A DNA stretch of 64,000 bases, from contig QANT01008886.1 in NCBI GenBank assembly GCA_003254885.1, positions 1 to 64,000 of the forward strand. The letters are read 5' to 3'. The notes under the pieces are model-generated. The model was given only the letters and a program-made list of their open reading frames with translations. It did no database searches and was not told the origin of the DNA. Position 1 is the first letter of the stretch. Every line of letters starts with the position of its first letter. Positions 61,576-64,000 of this stretch are shown piece after piece. The DNA comes from Purshia tridentata (Eukaryota; Streptophyta; Magnoliopsida; Rosales; Rosaceae). The translations under genes were made by a program, and so were the position numbers.

Positions 61576-61739
61576 TTTGAATTCCTGATGTCTGTCATTT
61601 TCAAAAATGAGAACATCTTATTCCGAGCCTAAGTTTTGAATCTTATGAAGAATACCTATGAGAGTTCCAAAGTTCATGATGACTTTGAATTCCTGATGTC
61701 TGTCATTTTCAAAAATGAGAACATCTTATTCCGAGCCTA
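61576..61739. repeat. Spaced 56-bp direct repeat
   Basis: The segments 61576-61631 and 61684-61739 (TTTGAATTCCTGATGTCTGT through TTATTCCGAGCCTA) are essentially identical, with 52 unrelated bases between them; offset 108. Confidence 0.95.
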
Positions 61740-63931
61740 CAATTCAATAACCACAATTGTTTATATTTTAAGACATTCTTTACTAGCTAGTGCTGTTATT
61801 TGCACAAATATTTCTCACTCTACACTATTTTTCTTTTAAATTTTTTTAATTTCTCAAAACATACTTCTAAAATATTCAAATTACCCTCATTTATACACAC
61901 ACACACACAAAGCGAAAACTTAGCCAGCCCACCCACACCTCTAACGTCGAAAATAGACTTATAAAATATACAACTCCGATTATCGAATCACAATGTAGAT
62001 TTAATCCCTAAAGTCATCCCTCATCATATTTAAAATGAGTTATACCTCCAAAGAAAGGGTCTATAAGTGTGTGTATGTATAAATATGTAGTCTGTAAATA
62101 CGGACACCTTCTCCCTCTATATTACAAGTTGTTCAGGTGAAAAGAAAATTCTCTTTCTTGGAATTGTACTTGTGTACTCTCATCATCATTTTAAAGGATC
62201 AAGAACAATAAAAAAACTCATGACCTATCAACAAACCAGAACAACTTTTGGTTAAGATAAGCATGCATGAATTAAGTATCCAAATAATTCAAAGATCTCA
62301 AGGTACAGCTATATAGCAATCGCAATATTCATTCATAAATTATGAAATTCTGATGCCATTTAAAGCGAGAGGAATATCTATCCTATATAAGTGAAATGGA
62401 GAATTTAGTAGACCAATTCGTTTATAATCAACATGATTTTTAGTTCATGATTCTCATTGACAAACCTTACAGCCCGTAAATGCAGCTTTCATTGGCCTTT
62501 CCGCAAAGTTAATCAAGAATATTTCATATAATGCTACGTAAAGCTCATTCTTCTTTTACATTTTAGGTCGCCAATTTGAAACAACTTGCATGAAGCAACT
62601 TTGAATTTTTATATCTCTCATATAAAATCAGTTCTTGAAAGTAGATTTAGATCGATTAGTGGATAGAACAGAATAGAATCTAAACATTTTCAAAATATTC
62701 TTTTTCAAGAGACTTTATTATTGGTCATACTGGGACTCCCATTCTTGCATTTTTTTTATATACTTAATCATGTGGACTTCAGCTATTTTATTACATTAAT
62801 AAGTTTTTTGTATGTTTATATTAAATGAAATATAAAGATATAGGCACAAGATGAGTATCATAGGATAATTTTTCCTTTTTTAAGGTGGTTCTCATTCAAG
62901 GAGTTAATTTTTCTGAAGGCAAAAATAAATATTATCAATGATCCAAACATATGATACTTTTAAATATTAGTAGTTAATAGTAATATTTCAAAATACGTTG
63001 AAGCTAGATGTCACTCTTCAAATCCACATTCTCCCAGATAAAATAAAAAATAAAAAAACTAGTCTTTCAGCCCTTTTAGAAAATGCATAGACATATAAGT
63101 AGCTAGCATGGGAAAAGTTCATTGTTGGAGGGAAATTGGTGCCAAAACATAGTGGTCCTTAGTACTTACTGGGCTTTTCCTAAAAAAAGTAGGTGTCCAT
63201 AGGCTTGTGAAAAAAATACAAGATAGGCTATTTGGGGGGTCACACTTTTGGCCCATGTGAAACCCCATTGGAAACTTCGATATAGTGTACAAGCATGAAA
63301 AGAAGAAAGAATGAGTCCAATGTATATATACGTCAACATTAGTTTTTTCCTTTTTAGGAAATTAAAAGAGGAGATCAAATTTGGGTGAATGGCAATTCTT
63401 CGATTAAATTTGGGTGCATTGCAATTCTACAATTCTTTGAATGTCATGTTATGCTACATATCATGAAAAAAGAGAATTCAAAAGGATGGAGGGTGCTCAG
63501 CGATATGTATTAAACTAAACAAATGAAGGTAAAAACAATTCTTGAGGGGAAAATGACCCTATTTACAAGTCCCCAATAGCATCCTTCCAAGTACATATAT
63601 AGGAGAAATGGGATTGTGTTTGAGTGAAGTTATGAATAAAGAATTTGAATGTACAAGTTAGATATAGGGATTACATACATGCATGGTTTTCAGCAAGCAA
63701 GGGCAATTGGGGCCAGGCAGAGTTTCTTCGCCTCGGTTTCGGGTCCTAACAGAATTTTAATGTAAATAACTTGTAGTAATATAATACCGGGCCAAATAAA
63801 ACTTGTAATAAATAATAATAATATGTATTATCTCGTGAAATGGGAAAGAAAAAGGAAATGGATGGGAATATTCCTTTATTTTTGCGCCAGACAAAAGGGA
63901 TATTCAGAAGAACGATATGGGGGAATATAGC

Positions 63932-63941
63932 GACACGTGTC
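63932..63941. promoter_or_regulatory. Palindromic G-box
   Basis: GACACGTGTC is a perfect palindrome with a CACGTG core, the bZIP/bHLH site. It lies 60 bases from the right edge, so its target gene, if any, is outside the window. Confidence 0.4.
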
Positions 63942-64000
63942 ACGAGGAGAATCTCTTTTCATTGCTTTCCTTTCCTTTGGAAAAAACAAAAACAAAAACA

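Larger units (their letters stand above)
60763..64000. other. Upstream region of CRR21-like gene and right-hand edge
   Basis: About 3.2 kb with no recognisable gene. It holds the CRR21-like promoter next to 60762, a spaced 56-bp direct repeat (61576-61631 and 61684-61739) and, near the right edge, a 10-base palindromic G-box GACACGTGTC (63932-63941). The G-box could belong to a gene beginning beyond the window. Short frames at 61422-61839, 63166-63378 and 63746-63943 are not supported. Confidence 0.45.

Noticed and set aside
1-64000. CRISPR arrays, rRNA, tRNA, LTR retrotransposons, toxin genes
   Set aside because: None seen by eye; this is eukaryotic DNA, and no long terminal repeats, polyproteins or tRNA cloverleaf patterns were recognised. 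A tRNAscan or RepeatMasker run could still find weak cases.

Overview
The window is nuclear DNA from a dicot plant. Evidence: ten intron-bearing or intronless genes of plant families (Aux/IAA, LEUNIG, PDR-type ABCG, gibberellin 3-oxidase, CRR21-type PPR), canonical GT-AG introns with T-rich acceptor tracts, AT-rich intergenic DNA and many CT/GA microsatellites in 5' leaders. Gene structure and protein similarity suggest a woody eudicot, possibly Rosaceae, but the species cannot be fixed from the sequence alone. All ten coding genes could be spliced by hand into full-length uninterrupted reading frames.

Layout, left to right: an Aux/IAA auxin repressor (+, 1887-2993); a PP2A B' (B56) regulatory subunit (+, 5858-7536); a TMEM19/DUF92 membrane protein resembling Arabidopsis PGR (-, 9494-11257); a DUF1767/RMI1-N, TDRD3-like protein with an Arg-Gly tail (-, 12617-15350); an ABCG32/PEC1-type full-size ABC transporter (+, 19442-27777, 24 exons, 1420 aa); a gibberellin 3-beta-dioxygenase (+, 29468-31904); a LEUNIG co-repressor (-, 32244-39218, 18 exons); a plastid BASS-family sodium/metabolite transporter (-, 40589-44275); an LRR receptor-like pseudokinase of the At2g26730 type (+, 49478-52321); and a CRR21-type PPR editing factor (-, 58189-60762). 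Intergenic stretches of 1-6 kb hold promoters, two probable non-autonomous DNA transposons, microsatellites and short duplications, with no further convincing gene.

There is no operon-like logic. The genes are individually regulated and mostly housekeeping or developmental: hormone response (Aux/IAA, GA3ox), transcriptional co-repression (LEUNIG), cuticle export (ABCG32), plastid transport and RNA editing (BASS, CRR21). I found no evidence of a novel multi-gene system. The most unusual signal is structural: at least six short direct duplications (about 56-160 bp) lie in 64 kb. Two of them copy an exon-intron junction, the acceptor of ABCG32 exon 10 and the donor of the receptor kinase intron, so each gene carries a decoy splice site whose use would break the reading frame. 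Two introns with GC donors, in the TDRD3-like gene and in LEUNIG, are also notable.
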